Below are positions 1-9,296 of a DNA stretch of 51,517 bases, piece after piece. Position 1 is the first letter of the stretch. The number at the start of each line of letters is the position of its first letter. The notes beneath the pieces were generated by a model that was not told where the DNA came from, made no database searches, and saw only the letters and a list, made by a program, of their open reading frames with translations. The DNA is from Candidatus Zixiibacteriota bacterium (lineage in GTDB: Bacteria; Zixibacteria; MSB-5A5; UBA10806; 4484-95): the NCBI GenBank assembly GCA_024231855.1, contig JAAEQD010000128.1:1-51517 (forward strand), read 5' to 3'. A program made the translations under genes and the position numbers.

Positions 1-562
1 GCCAGATACCGATAATCCTACCTGCGCTTTCACCGTTGTCCCGGAAAGAATCAATACCGGAGTTTTTTACGGCTATTACAGCCTCATACAATTCTACGCT
101 GAATTCGATGCCTGTCCGATAAACGAAGGTTGGATATCAATACAGGGTACGCTTGCAGATGGCGATTCATGCGTGTTTTTATGGGCGATATCCGAGGATG
201 GTGATCATCATAGCTATCAGGATCGGTCCGGAGATATGACCCGTTATTTGTACGGCGATCAGACCGGCATTGATGAAGTAGAGCTTCTGCCAACTCAAAT
301 CGATATGTTGAGTAATTACCCCAATCCATTCAATGCTAAAACGACAATAGAATTTTCGCTTAGGCAGAGCGGCGATGTCGCTATTGATATTTCCGATGTT
401 CTCGGTCGACGCATAGATAAAATCGAAATGGGCCATCTCCAGAACAGCCAGATACACACTGTTGATTATGAGGCCGGACAATTGGCTACCGGCGTATATT
501 TTTACAACTTAATAATCGATGGAGAAAAAAGGTTGACGGAAAGATTCAGCTTGTTGAAATAA
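1..562 (+). CDS. C-terminal part of a secreted protein with type IX-style sorting domain (partial)
   Basis: The reading frame is open from base 2 to the TAA at 560-562, so the gene starts upstream of the window and only about 186 residues are visible. The last 85 residues begin with LSNYPNPFN and end in a beta-rich segment closing with TGVYFYNL and FSLLK. This is the type A C-terminal sorting (FlgD-like Ig) domain used by FCB-group bacteria to route proteins through the type IX system or an equivalent to the surface. The part before it (beta-strand rich, two Cys) gives no recognisable family. An internal GTG at 173 could be mistaken for the start, but the frame continues upstream. It converges on the next gene, and an inverted repeat lies between them. 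Confidence 0.85.
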   Translation, partial: PDTDNPTCAFTVVPERINTGVFYGYYSLIQFYAEFDACPINEGWISIQGTLADGDSCVFLWAISEDGDHHSYQDRSGDMTRYLYGDQTGIDEVELLPTQIDMLSNYPNPFNAKTTIEFSLRQSGDVAIDISDVLGRRIDKIEMGHLQNSQIHTVDYEAGQLATGVYFYNLIIDGEKRLTERFSLLK

Positions 563-607
563 TATAGCTTTCGGATTGAGTTGATCTCTGGATTGATATA
601 GGATTTT

Positions 608-667
608 GCTTTGCTGCCGGTTTGAGTCATTCTTCTCCCTCAAAAGATGATTAATTGGCAGCAAAGC
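608..667. terminator. Long inverted repeat between convergent genes, possible bidirectional terminator
   Basis: A perfect 11-bp inverted repeat (GCTTTGCTGCC at 608-618, GGCAGCAAAGC at 657-667) encloses a second pair (TTTGAG at 621-626, CTCAAA at 639-644). It lies between two converging genes and its right arm overlaps the stop codon of the ATPase gene. There is no clear T-tract, so terminator function is only inferred. Confidence 0.4.
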
Positions 668-3198
668 TATTTCAGCTTGCGCACCTCGAATCCCGCACTT
701 GCGAGGATTTTCGGTATCGCCTTAACCGCGTCGATATCATATTTCTTAATATTATCCGGTAATTCATCCCACTCGACGAGATACGGGGAAATCTTCTTTT
801 TCACTGACCGGATCTCGCCAAGCCGCCAACCCGCGGCCCAACGCTCACGGTTCCAGCGAGCATGTTCCATACGTGCCATCTTGTTAATTTGGGCTTTTCT
901 AAACCTCACAAGTTTGGGCTTTCTGCGCTTACATCGAACCAGTTCGTATCCAATCGCCTGGAGCTTAACAGGGATGTCGTCCGCCTGAGCCCGATTAGAG
1001 AGTTTTAATTTTTCATCGAGATTCCTCCATGGTTTCATGGCGGGATCATCTGACGGGTGATTTTTCTTGCGATCCTCACGATACTTCTCATGAATGGCTC
1101 GCGCCAGTTCCTCGCTCGCCGATTTGGCAAAAGTAATCATTCTGACAAACCTCTCTAATTGCTTAGGATTAACATGCAACTTCAACTGATCGGATGACGG
1201 CAAAGCTGACTGATCGAAACGATTCCGTCCTACTAACCGGCTCATCTTAATAATGGCCTCCATCGACCGCACCCCATGTTTGTATTTAGGTACCAACAAT
1301 AGGGCTCGCAATACGTTATCATCGATGTCAATATAATCCAAACTATTTAACAGTTGCGGTGCGTTTATCTTAAGCTGTGAACGCAAAATTGGAGCCCGGC
1401 GTATCACAAAATGGGAGCCATCATCTATGGGATCAGGGCCTTTTATGTTTATATATCCTCGTAATCGACTGAGGAAATCTATTCCTTTGGCCTTTATGAA
1501 TTGCAGTTGAGCCTCTTTCAACTTTTTAACGGCGTTCTTTTCGCCAAATTTCTCAAGTCTTGAAGACGTCCCCCCGGCGAATACTAAAATCGACCGGCCG
1601 ATTGAATGGATCAGTTGCTGGTCACGGAAAACGCCGTCCTGCATAGGTGAGAGGAAATATTTTAACCATCCCAGGGAGCCTTCAAATTCCGAATCAAACT
1701 CATCGAAAAACACTAGCGGTATTTTCCCGCTCAAGGCGACATCGCGCACTATATGAAACGCCGCTGCCAGATCGTTAGTTGATGAAAACTGCGATAGATT
1801 AAATTCCAGTTTCTTAATCTTGCCCGGTTCGATACTATTCGCGATCTGTGTCACGCCAAATGACTTACCGGAACCTGGTGGACCAAATACGGCGATTGAC
1901 AGCGGGGTTGACAGGCTTGTGGTCTTAATGTAGTCATACATGAGATTAAATACGCTCCGATAATCTTCTATTTCCCCGCGATCATAAGTAGTGAGATTTC
2001 CGAAACTGCCCACCGGTAACTGTTCAAGGTAATAGTCGCGGCCAAACTTCACATAGTATATTGCCGAGGATACAAAGCCAGTATCCTCCAATCTGGTTGC
2101 CATTTGCCAGTATTTAGGATCTGGCGATTCATTGCTGGTGGAGACCTTAACCGAAGTTTGACGCAAAGTTTCATCATCGAGAGTATCATTTCTATTAAGA
2201 GCGCTCAATTGCAATTCGCAATCTAATGGATCATTACCAAAGCCTGCAATATGAAGATACCTGACCGAGGAAAGAGCATTTTTAATAATAGTATCAAGTG
2301 CTGCCTTTTTTGATCCGGCTATACCGGCGGCAAGACAACCAACAAACGCTTCATCGATTCCCGTTACGCTGCCGGAGTGTTCCCGCTGGAAATCCTCCTC
2401 CAACCCTCTCTGGTCGTAAATCAACTTAGCTGCTCTCAAGCTCCTGCCTTTTCGGAAAAGAAGTGCACCATCCAGATCGATTCTGACAATAACACCTGCG
2501 CACTTATCGAATGTATCTGTCCAAGAAAAATGATTGAGCTGCCAGCAGAGATCTTTCGCGGTCCGTTCCCACGATAATTGACGGCTGATATTCATACCCA
2601 CAGATCGCAACTCTTCGGCTTCAAGAACTAACAACAGCCGTTTATTACTTTGCTTACGGAGCATTTCAAGAATATCGCCCTGGTCGGCAGGGCTGTTAGG
2701 TCGGTAGATAAATATTGCTTTAGGATTTTTCTTTATCAGACTGCTTACCGCCTTGAGATTGACAATGTTATCAACCTCCCTTTTATTGTCATAAATCACT
2801 ACTACGGAATTGTCATTTAGCTTGGTGTGTGCACCAGCGTCTTTACGGGATCGCCGGTTGGGTGAATTCGGCAGCTCCCGGGTTGCCGTGACTCGAAGAA
2901 CCTTTGGCCCCTTATCTCCCTGCACCGGAACCAGTTTAACGGTCTGGCAAGATACTCGTCGTTTGGCCCAGCCACTGGCCGCTATCTTTACGTTCTTTTC
3001 ACCGACTACCTGACCGGCAACGATCGCTACCAAGCCTGCTTTGATGGGTTGTCTTACGAGTTTCAGAACCGATTCGGATGGGGCGCTCGGGTCACTATTG
3101 GAACGCGCTTTAGGATCCTTTACTTCCAGCTCGCTGTAATCCTGCCTGCCGATTACCAGGATGCGTTTATTTTTCGCGGTCATCTCTTCTGGTGCCAT
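667..3198 (-). CDS. PfkB-like domain / P-loop ATPase / RyR domain fusion protein
   Basis: The 843-residue protein combines three regions. Residues about 10-300 resemble a PfkB/ribokinase-like sugar kinase: a segment like the family's substrate strand (residues 130-230) is followed by GVIVRIDLDGALLF and then GIDEAFVGCLAAG, which occupies the place of the usual GAGDAF anion-hole motif, so catalysis is uncertain. Residues about 410-660 are an ATPase with Walker A GPPGSGKS (439-446) and Walker B LVFFDEFDS (495-503). Residues about 690-840 match the RyR domain (ryanodine receptor repeat), including LARAIHEKY and MEHARWNRERWAAGW. No signal peptide is seen, so it is probably cytosolic. RyR domains in prokaryotes have been linked to nucleotide-signal sensing in conflict systems; a sensor or effector role here is inference. 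It stands alone, with the helicase upstream on the same strand. The upstream AAGG is only a weak ribosome site, and a second ATG six codons in is possible. Confidence 0.75.
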   Translation of the reverse strand: MAPEEMTAKNKRILVIGRQDYSELEVKDPKARSNSDPSAPSESVLKLVRQPIKAGLVAIVAGQVVGEKNVKIAASGWAKRRVSCQTVKLVPVQGDKGPKVLRVTATRELPNSPNRRSRKDAGAHTKLNDNSVVVIYDNKREVDNIVNLKAVSSLIKKNPKAIFIYRPNSPADQGDILEMLRKQSNKRLLLVLEAEELRSVGMNISRQLSWERTAKDLCWQLNHFSWTDTFDKCAGVIVRIDLDGALLFRKGRSLRAAKLIYDQRGLEEDFQREHSGSVTGIDEAFVGCLAAGIAGSKKAALDTIIKNALSSVRYLHIAGFGNDPLDCELQLSALNRNDTLDDETLRQTSVKVSTSNESPDPKYWQMATRLEDTGFVSSAIYYVKFGRDYYLEQLPVGSFGNLTTYDRGEIEDYRSVFNLMYDYIKTTSLSTPLSIAVFGPPGSGKSFGVTQIANSIEPGKIKKLEFNLSQFSSTNDLAAAFHIVRDVALSGKIPLVFFDEFDSEFEGSLGWLKYFLSPMQDGVFRDQQLIHSIGRSILVFAGGTSSRLEKFGEKNAVKKLKEAQLQFIKAKGIDFLSRLRGYINIKGPDPIDDGSHFVIRRAPILRSQLKINAPQLLNSLDYIDIDDNVLRALLLVPKYKHGVRSMEAIIKMSRLVGRNRFDQSALPSSDQLKLHVNPKQLERFVRMITFAKSASEELARAIHEKYREDRKKNHPSDDPAMKPWRNLDEKLKLSNRAQADDIPVKLQAIGYELVRCKRRKPKLVRFRKAQINKMARMEHARWNRERWAAGWRLGEIRSVKKKISPYLVEWDELPDNIKKYDIDAVKAIPKILASAGFEVRKLK

Positions 3199-3450
3199 AA
3201 TCGAACCTTTTAATTCCTTGTCAATGCCTTGATCTTATCGGGCTGAACGTATTCAGGTCTTTCGGGACAGTTTCACATGAAAGTTAAGAGATTCATAATC
3301 GATTTTCAAGCTTAAAATAACCGAATCATTGAAAATACGGCCGCAAAACCGCCGGACATTACTCTCGGCAACCTTTTGTCGAGTTCGACTTTGTGATCAA
3401 AACGCGCTACCTGGACATGGTGGAAGTCGTTGGGATTAATACAATAATTT

Positions 3451-3477
3451 AGGCAAAGCGGAGCCTTTACTTTGCCT
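3451..3477 (-). terminator. Hairpin downstream of the DEAD-box helicase gene
   Basis: AGGCAAAG (3451-3458) and CTTTGCCT (3470-3477) form a perfect 8-bp stem about 55 bp beyond the helicase stop. Read on the minus strand it is followed by AAATTATTGTATT, a poor T-tract. The rest of 3199-3531 holds no gene that I can see. Confidence 0.35.
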
Positions 3478-3531
3478 GCTTAAACATTCATAACGGTATA
3501 CAATAATCGAGCTTAGGACATGAGCCGGATT

Positions 3532-5094
3532 TTACTTACGCATGGCGCGCCTCTTCCGCCTGGAGCCTTGACCAACAGATTTCCTTTTAGCTGGCCTTCG
3601 CTTTTTAAAGTTTGACCGAAAAGTATTCATATTACTGGAACTATTTGGATTAGAATCAGTCGGTTGTGAGTTTCCCGGTTTCGAAACCTTACGCTTTGAT
3701 TCCTGGCGATTGGAATTTTTCTTTTTGGGATCATTTTGTTTTGATCCAATCCGTTTCATAGCGGCTTTTTTGGAATCAATGATTTTGCGTTCCTGGCGTC
3801 TTGATGAGCGACCTTTTGAAGATTTTCGTTTCGAAGTCTTTTCATCCCCTGAAGGTTCGTTTTTTGAATTCAATTGATCGGCTTCTTTTATAAGAAATTT
3901 CTCGGAAGGCAGGGCCGGTAAAGTCGAAATCGTCAATTTGGTATTCATGAATCTTTCGAGATTCCTGATCGATCCTTCTTGTTCGGTAGTTGCAAAAGAA
4001 ATGGCATGGCCGGTTTTTCCGGCACGACCGGTACGACCGACACGGTGAAGATAATCTTCCGCTTTAGCCGGCATATCGTAGTTGACCACCAGTTCAATTC
4101 CGGAAACATCAATTCCACGGGCCGCGATATCAGTCGCGATTAGGATCTGATAAGTTCCCCGCTTAAAACCTTCCAGAGCGTTACGCCTTTGCAGGAGACT
4201 TCGATTGGAATGAATTTCAGCCGTGGCAAAACCCATATTATTTACTTTCGCCGTCAATTTACGGGCCATCCACTTGGTTCTGGTAAAAACAAGCGCCGGA
4301 CCGGAACACTGTTTAAGCTGGACGGCCAGGAGCCGGCTTTTATCCTGGTTTTTGATGATAAACATTTCATGACTAACTTCTGCCGGTGTCGCGCCATAAC
4401 GGTCAACTTCAATGCGGGTTGGATCCTCCATGAGTTTCTCAGCCATAACTTCAATTTCTTGGGGCATGGTTGCTGAAAACAGCATCGTTTGACGTTTATC
4501 GGGAATTGATTTTATTATTTTTTTAATATCAGGAGCGAATCCCATATCGAGCATCCGGTCGGCCTCATCTAATACAAAAACCTCGATATTGGTTAGGTTG
4601 ACATTCCTTCTTTCGATATGATCCATTAATCGTCCGGGGGTGGCTATAATAACGCGAGGATTCTTTTTAAGAGCATTCCGTTGGGGAGTTATTGAAGCTC
4701 CCCCGATCAAGACTACCGTGCTGATATTTAATGGGCTGCTGACAGCTTTGAGTGATTCCTCCACCTGAATGGCCAGCTCGCGAGTCGGGACCAGAATTAG
4801 CCCGGCACCTCTTTTGCTTTCTGACAAACGCTGCAACATCGGAATTCCAAATGCCAAAGTCTTGCCGGAGCCTGTCTGGGCTGTAGCGATAATATCATCG
4901 CCTTGAATACCGGCCGGTATCGATTCCTTTTGAATATGAGTCGGATTCTCGAAATTAAGTCGATTGATCGCTTCTATTAAGCTTTGGGCAATACCCAAAT
5001 CATTAAATCCATTACCCGATCGTTCGATCGTTTCGTTGCCTTTTCTACTGTAGTTTTCCAAGGCAGTGTCATGTAATCGTTGGTTAAAGTTCAA
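3532..5094 (-). CDS. rhlE: DEAD-box ATP-dependent RNA helicase, RhlE-like
   Basis: All helicase motifs are present in order: Q motif (F31 followed by PTHIQ), motif I AQTGSGKT (72-79), PTRELA, TPGR, motif II DEAD (176-179), SAT, ATDIAARGIDV and HRVGRTGRAG. The core of about 380 residues is followed by a tail of about 120 residues packed with Lys, Arg and Ser, which probably binds RNA non-specifically. Such enzymes unwind short RNA duplexes during ribosome assembly and RNA decay in the cytoplasm. Family membership is clear; the RhlE subgroup rests on the Q motif and the basic tail and is less certain. It lies about 40 bp downstream of typA on the same strand, so the two may share a transcript. 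Confidence 0.9.
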   Translation of the reverse strand: MNFNQRLHDTALENYSRKGNETIERSGNGFNDLGIAQSLIEAINRLNFENPTHIQKESIPAGIQGDDIIATAQTGSGKTLAFGIPMLQRLSESKRGAGLILVPTRELAIQVEESLKAVSSPLNISTVVLIGGASITPQRNALKKNPRVIIATPGRLMDHIERRNVNLTNIEVFVLDEADRMLDMGFAPDIKKIIKSIPDKRQTMLFSATMPQEIEVMAEKLMEDPTRIEVDRYGATPAEVSHEMFIIKNQDKSRLLAVQLKQCSGPALVFTRTKWMARKLTAKVNNMGFATAEIHSNRSLLQRRNALEGFKRGTYQILIATDIAARGIDVSGIELVVNYDMPAKAEDYLHRVGRTGRAGKTGHAISFATTEQEGSIRNLERFMNTKLTISTLPALPSEKFLIKEADQLNSKNEPSGDEKTSKRKSSKGRSSRRQERKIIDSKKAAMKRIGSKQNDPKKKNSNRQESKRKVSKPGNSQPTDSNPNSSSNMNTFRSNFKKRRPAKRKSVGQGSRRKRRAMRK

Positions 5095-5137
5095 TTAATT
5101 CTCTCAAGTGTTAAAGTTAAATGGGAATAAAAAGTCG

Positions 5138-7051
5138 CTACGCGGAAAGTCGTGATTGTAACGCGTTAAAGTTTTCATCTAAGGCGAGCCGCTTTTTCTC
5201 GGCACGTTTTCGTTCATCGATATCCAGGATTGTCTTTCTAATTCGGATGAATTTTGGAGTTACCTCAACCAGTTCATCAACTCTGATCCACTCCATTGCC
5301 TGCTCTAACGACATCTTAAGCGGAACATCAAGTTTGACACCTATATCTTTTGTCGATGACCTATGGTTGGTCAGGCTTTTACGCTTGGTTGGGTTACAGG
5401 TCATATCCCTATTTCTCGAATTGGCGCCAACAATCTGACCATTGTAAATTCTTTCCGTTGGCTCGATAAAAATGACCGACCGCTCCTGAAGCCCTTCCAA
5501 AGCATAGGCGGTGGCAATACCTTTTTCGATACTAACGACAGAACCTTTGTTCCTTGACACGATATCACCGCGCCACTGACCATAGCCGACAAAACGGGAT
5601 GCCATAATTCCGAGACCGCGCGTGTCGGTCAAAAACTCCGACCTGTAGCCGATTAGGCCGCGTGTAGGGATCGCGAATTCGATACGAATAGTGTTCGTCC
5701 CGGCATTTTCAACCGATACCAACTCACCTTTTCGTTTAGCGAGTTTTTCGATGATGATTCCCTGATGTTCTTCGGGAACATCTATAATAAGCTGTTCCAC
5801 AGGTTCTAAAACATTGCCGTTGTCATCGAGACGTGTTATGACTTCCGGACGGGAAATGCAAAACTCAAGTCCTTCACGCCGCATTTCTTCGATTAAGATA
5901 GCTAAATGAAGTTCGCCGCGGCCTGAAACTTTCACACCATCAGGGCGACCGATATCTTCCATGCGAAGGGCAACGTTCACCCTAAGTTCTCTCTCAAGTC
6001 TTTCTTTTAGCTGACGAAGCATAATCGCCGTACCATCCTGTCCTGAGAATGGGCCGTTGTTGACCAGGAAAAACATTGAAAGAGTAGGCTCTTCGATCTC
6101 GAGGGGTTTTAGCGCTTCTCTGGTATCTTCATTTTTGGAGAAAGTATCGCCAATTCCAATCTCGGGAGGCCCGGCCAGCCAAACAATATCGCCGGCGGAA
6201 ATTTCATCGGTTTCAACCCGGGTAAGACCGCGGGTAATCCACATATGGATACCTTTTGTTTTTGATGAGGAATCCAACTCCCAACCTTTGTCTTGAGAAA
6301 ATGGATCTTTCAGCTTTGTAGCCAAGCGGGTGAAATCTTCACCTTTTTTTAAAGTACCTCGAAGAACCCGTCCACAACCAATTTGACCGATGTAATCACT
6401 CCAATCCAGAGAACTGACCTGCATCAAAAAGTCACCGTCTTTATTGACTTGAGGAGAAGGAACTTCGTCAATGATAACCTGAAAGAGGGCGTCCATTCCT
6501 TTATGATCTTGCTTGTCTAAATCATTTACGAACCAGCCATCGAGACCGGAACCATAAAGTACCGGAAAATGAGCCTGTTCATCGGTAGCGCCCAATTCTA
6601 TAAAGAGGTCAAATGTTTTATTTAGGGCATAATCAGGGCGGGCATCCGGACGGTCGACCTTATTGACAATGACAATCGGGCGAAGTCCAAGCTTTAAAGC
6701 GCGCATAAGCACATAACGGGTTTGAGGCATCGGTCCTTCGTTGGCATCAACTAAAAGTAGAACCGAGTCAACCATGGAGAGTACCCGTTCCACTTCGCCG
6801 GAGAAATCAGCGTGACCGGGAGTATCGATGATATTTATCAGGTAATCATTCCACGATACGGTACAGTGTTTGGAGCGAATAGTTATGCCGCGTTCACGTT
6901 CCAGTACATTGTTGTCCATGAGCCGTTCGGCAACTTTTTGATTTTCGCGGAAAGTCCGGGTTGCCTTAAATACGGAATCTATAAGAGTCGTTTTGCCGTG
7001 ATCGACATGAGCAACAATAGCCAGGTTTCGTATGTGAGCAACATCGTTCAT
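5138..7051 (-). CDS. typA: Ribosome-binding GTPase TypA/BipA
   Basis: This 637-residue translational GTPase has G1 AHVDHGKT (14-21), the switch I segment ERERGITI, G3 DTPGH (76-80) and G4 NKVD (130-133). These are followed by the domain II, III and V regions and the TypA-specific C-terminal segment with RSVIFIEP and VGANSRNRD. It is slightly longer than the roughly 607 residues of E. coli BipA. TypA binds the 70S ribosome and helps ribosome assembly and translation under stress. The chosen ATG is preceded by AAAGGTG about 10 bases upstream. A near-consensus promoter lies about 145 bp upstream. Confidence 0.97.
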   Translation of the reverse strand: MNDVAHIRNLAIVAHVDHGKTTLIDSVFKATRTFRENQKVAERLMDNNVLERERGITIRSKHCTVSWNDYLINIIDTPGHADFSGEVERVLSMVDSVLLLVDANEGPMPQTRYVLMRALKLGLRPIVIVNKVDRPDARPDYALNKTFDLFIELGATDEQAHFPVLYGSGLDGWFVNDLDKQDHKGMDALFQVIIDEVPSPQVNKDGDFLMQVSSLDWSDYIGQIGCGRVLRGTLKKGEDFTRLATKLKDPFSQDKGWELDSSSKTKGIHMWITRGLTRVETDEISAGDIVWLAGPPEIGIGDTFSKNEDTREALKPLEIEEPTLSMFFLVNNGPFSGQDGTAIMLRQLKERLERELRVNVALRMEDIGRPDGVKVSGRGELHLAILIEEMRREGLEFCISRPEVITRLDDNGNVLEPVEQLIIDVPEEHQGIIIEKLAKRKGELVSVENAGTNTIRIEFAIPTRGLIGYRSEFLTDTRGLGIMASRFVGYGQWRGDIVSRNKGSVVSIEKGIATAYALEGLQERSVIFIEPTERIYNGQIVGANSRNRDMTCNPTKRKSLTNHRSSTKDIGVKLDVPLKMSLEQAMEWIRVDELVEVTPKFIRIRKTILDIDERKRAEKKRLALDENFNALQSRLSA

Positions 7052-7194
7052 TCTTCAAAGCACCTTTCAAAAGCAGAAATATCTGCAAAGTAACAAATTT
7101 CAAAACAATCTACGGATTAATCTTTGGGGGAATAATCACGCGACGGCGAACCGAACAGATAATTCTCCATCCGGGAAACTTTAAAATCCCGACA

Positions 7195-7222
7195 AGTATA
7201 AGGTTTAATTATATTTTGTCAA
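7195..7222 (-). promoter_or_regulatory. Sigma70-type promoter upstream of typA
   Basis: Read on the minus strand, TTGACA (7217-7222) and TATACT (7195-7200) are separated by 16 bases. This is close to the housekeeping consensus and would give a 5' leader of roughly 135 nt for typA. I see no gene elsewhere in 7052-7578. Confidence 0.5.
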
Positions 7223-7578
7223 TGAAATTTTTAAGTTGGGTGACCTGCCATTTTTGGCGGGTTCAAATGTCCATCCCTTATTATATGTTCATGGACCTAT
7301 TTGATAACGAAATATCATCACTTTTCATCGGATTCAATATTATGACGGCTCCGACCTCACTCTCAGCAAACTTTTGTGACTTTTGAATTCAAGATTTCAA
7401 CAAGCTTCAAATATATAAATGGAACTCGCTGGAAAACAATAATTTGTGAAACGTCTTGATGAGCCATCCCAAAAGTACGGTCAGCCTTACAGGTGAACAA
7501 TAGAACAGTATTTACCATATTAGCCGTAACATCTTCTTAGCTTCGCTACAAACACCAGTGTTAATTCATATAGATATA

Positions 7579-8598
7579 CTAGTCATTTATATTCTGAGCT
7601 AACTTTATGACTATATTTCCCTTTTTTTGCCCGGATTCAAAATACTCGTGAGCATCTGCGGTTTGCTTTAAGGGAAAACATTTGTCAATGATCGGTTTAA
7701 TAATCCTCGACTCGATTAGTTCTTTAATTAAAATCAGATCTTCGGTAGTTTCATTTAAGAGGGGAGAAATCACTTTTATCCTGGTTGCCAATTTGAGCCA
7801 AAGCATATGTAGTAGTTGGCGAGGCCCGTACGTGGCAAAAAGATAAGCCCCTCCTTTCTTTAGAACTTTACCACCAGAAAATGAACTTTGAGCAAAGGTA
7901 TCGAAAATTATATCGCATGTTTCATTGCGCTTGGTAAAATCCTCTTTGGCATAATCGATTATATTATCGGCTCCAAGGGACTTCACAAATTCCAGCTTTG
8001 CGGTACTGCATACTCCGGTAACTTCCGCCCCAAAATGATATTTCGCAAGCTGCACAGAGTACATGCCCACTCCTCCGGAAGCGCCTAAAATAAGGATTTT
8101 TTGTCCACGCTTGATTGTTGCTTTCCGAAGAAAGAACAATGCGGTTAATGAACCCTGCAACACTGCGGCGGCTTCCACATAAGTAACATTGGTCGGCTTT
8201 AACGCTACCGATCCTTCGGAAAGACATATATACTCAGCATAAGCCCCTAAATTCATCCCAGCATACCCAAAAACAGGATCACCTATCTTAAATCGTTTGA
8301 CGTTTCTACCAACTGCTTCGATTTTCCCGGATAGTTCCGTACCCAATATAGGATTTTTAGGTTTTCTTAATCCAAACCATAACCTCATTAATAATCCTAA
8401 TCCTGTGTGCGCTTTACAGCTTCTGGCCCAACAATCGTATCTTGTTACCGTAGTTGCCAATACTTTAATGAGTACTTCACTATCTTTTGGAACAGGTTTT
8501 TCTATCTCCTTAAACTGAAGCACATCTGGGGGTCCGTATGCTGTGTAAACGATTGCTTTAATTTTATTTGAAACTTTGTTAGTCATTCTTACAGCCAT
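7579..8598 (-). CDS. Zinc-independent MDR oxidoreductase (quinone oxidoreductase-like)
   Basis: The protein has 339 residues and the medium-chain dehydrogenase/reductase fold: an N-terminal GroES-like domain (GTELSGKIEAVG, then GDPVFGY), the Rossmann glycine motif GASGGVG (172-178), and a C-terminal KKGNIVIK strand. The zinc-binding cysteines and histidine of alcohol dehydrogenases are missing, which fits NADPH-dependent quinone or enone reductases. The substrate cannot be read from the sequence. The first ATG is used; an ATG at codon 5 is an alternative because neither has a strong ribosome site. The gene stands alone, immediately outside the left boundary of the proposed island. Confidence 0.88.
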   Translation of the reverse strand: MAVRMTNKVSNKIKAIVYTAYGPPDVLQFKEIEKPVPKDSEVLIKVLATTVTRYDCWARSCKAHTGLGLLMRLWFGLRKPKNPILGTELSGKIEAVGRNVKRFKIGDPVFGYAGMNLGAYAEYICLSEGSVALKPTNVTYVEAAAVLQGSLTALFFLRKATIKRGQKILILGASGGVGMYSVQLAKYHFGAEVTGVCSTAKLEFVKSLGADNIIDYAKEDFTKRNETCDIIFDTFAQSSFSGGKVLKKGGAYLFATYGPRQLLHMLWLKLATRIKVISPLLNETTEDLILIKELIESRIIKPIIDKCFPLKQTADAHEYFESGQKKGNIVIKLAQNIND

Positions 8599-8794
8599 TT
8601 ATAGTGCCGTATAGTACAATCTTCAATTATATACTTCTCGCTTGGCTATAAATATAGCCACTTTTCAATCGTGTGGTCAAGAATAATTGATTCATAAGTC
8701 ACTAAGTGGGAGAAATTGACTACTTCACAGAGAAGTACTGGGAGAGTGAGGTTGGGCGTTTTGTTAAGTCAATAACTTATTGTGAGTAAGGGGG

Positions 8795-8820
8795 ATAAAA
8801 AATGGCGGGGTTGACGAGAC
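8795..8820. repeat. Left direct repeat: tRNA 3'-end fragment, candidate attachment site
   Basis: This 26-bp sequence recurs at 39273-39298 in the same orientation with only two mismatches. On the minus strand 8802-8831 reads as the end of a tRNA: T-arm ACGAG-TTCAAGT-CTCGT, acceptor strand CAACCCC, discriminator G, CCA and then a T-run. No matching 5' tRNA half lies next to it, so it is a fragment such as an integration event would leave. The ORF that starts on it (8802-9008) looks like a translation artefact. I see no gene in 8599-9296. Confidence 0.7.
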
Positions 8821-9091
8821 TTGAACTCGTTACTAAGCGAAAGCCTAACTTATTAAAGGATCACATAACGCTATACCTATCAAGGAATATATCCAATTTT
8901 CAAACCACGCCAAACCACTTTAAGCCACTGATTTATCACAATATTAGGCACGTATTGGGCACATATGCATTGATTTACGGCCTGCTCATCCTGTTTGCTG
9001 CAAAATAAGCTTCCTTGCGTGGGCCGTCCAGTAAAACCTGGATAAAGTAATAATTATACTTATTTAATCCATAACTCAATCAGGCTATTTA

Positions 9092-9120
9092 CATTGACAA
9101 TTTAAGTTCAATTATGTATT
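9092..9120 (+). promoter_or_regulatory. Sigma70-type promoter upstream of the SIR2-STAND gene
   Basis: TTGACA (9092-9097), a 17-base spacer and TATTGT (9115-9120) lie about 175 bp before the start codon. The -35 is a perfect match and the -10 is weaker. It is the best candidate promoter in the AT-rich leader. Confidence 0.4.
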
Positions 9121-9296
9121 GTGTTATTGTTAATAATTCGTGAAGGGGCAAATAAAGCGAAAGACTTGCGGTTTAAGCCTTAAGCAATATCAAATAATTT
9201 CACTGACTTTCGCAATAATGCCCTCAACTCAGGATAACTAGGAATTATCTATATTGGAATGTTCCTGCACGTGATTTCCTTAAACTGTAACAGGTT

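Noticed and set aside
3199..7578. Weakly similar stretches near 3350 and 7350 (CTCTCGGCAACCTTTTGT and CTCTCAGCAAACTTTTGT)
   Set aside because: The similarity spans only about 20-30 bases between two intergenic regions and could be chance; not enough to call a repeat family.
8795..8900. A complete tRNA gene on the minus strand
   Set aside because: The T-arm and acceptor 3' strand with CCA are present, but no matching 5' acceptor, D-arm or anticodon arm is found in the next 80 bases.
8802..9008. Plus-strand ORF of 68 codons starting MAGLTRLELVTKR
   Set aside because: Its first third is the antisense reading of a tRNA 3' end, a common translation artefact; no ribosome site and no family resemblance.
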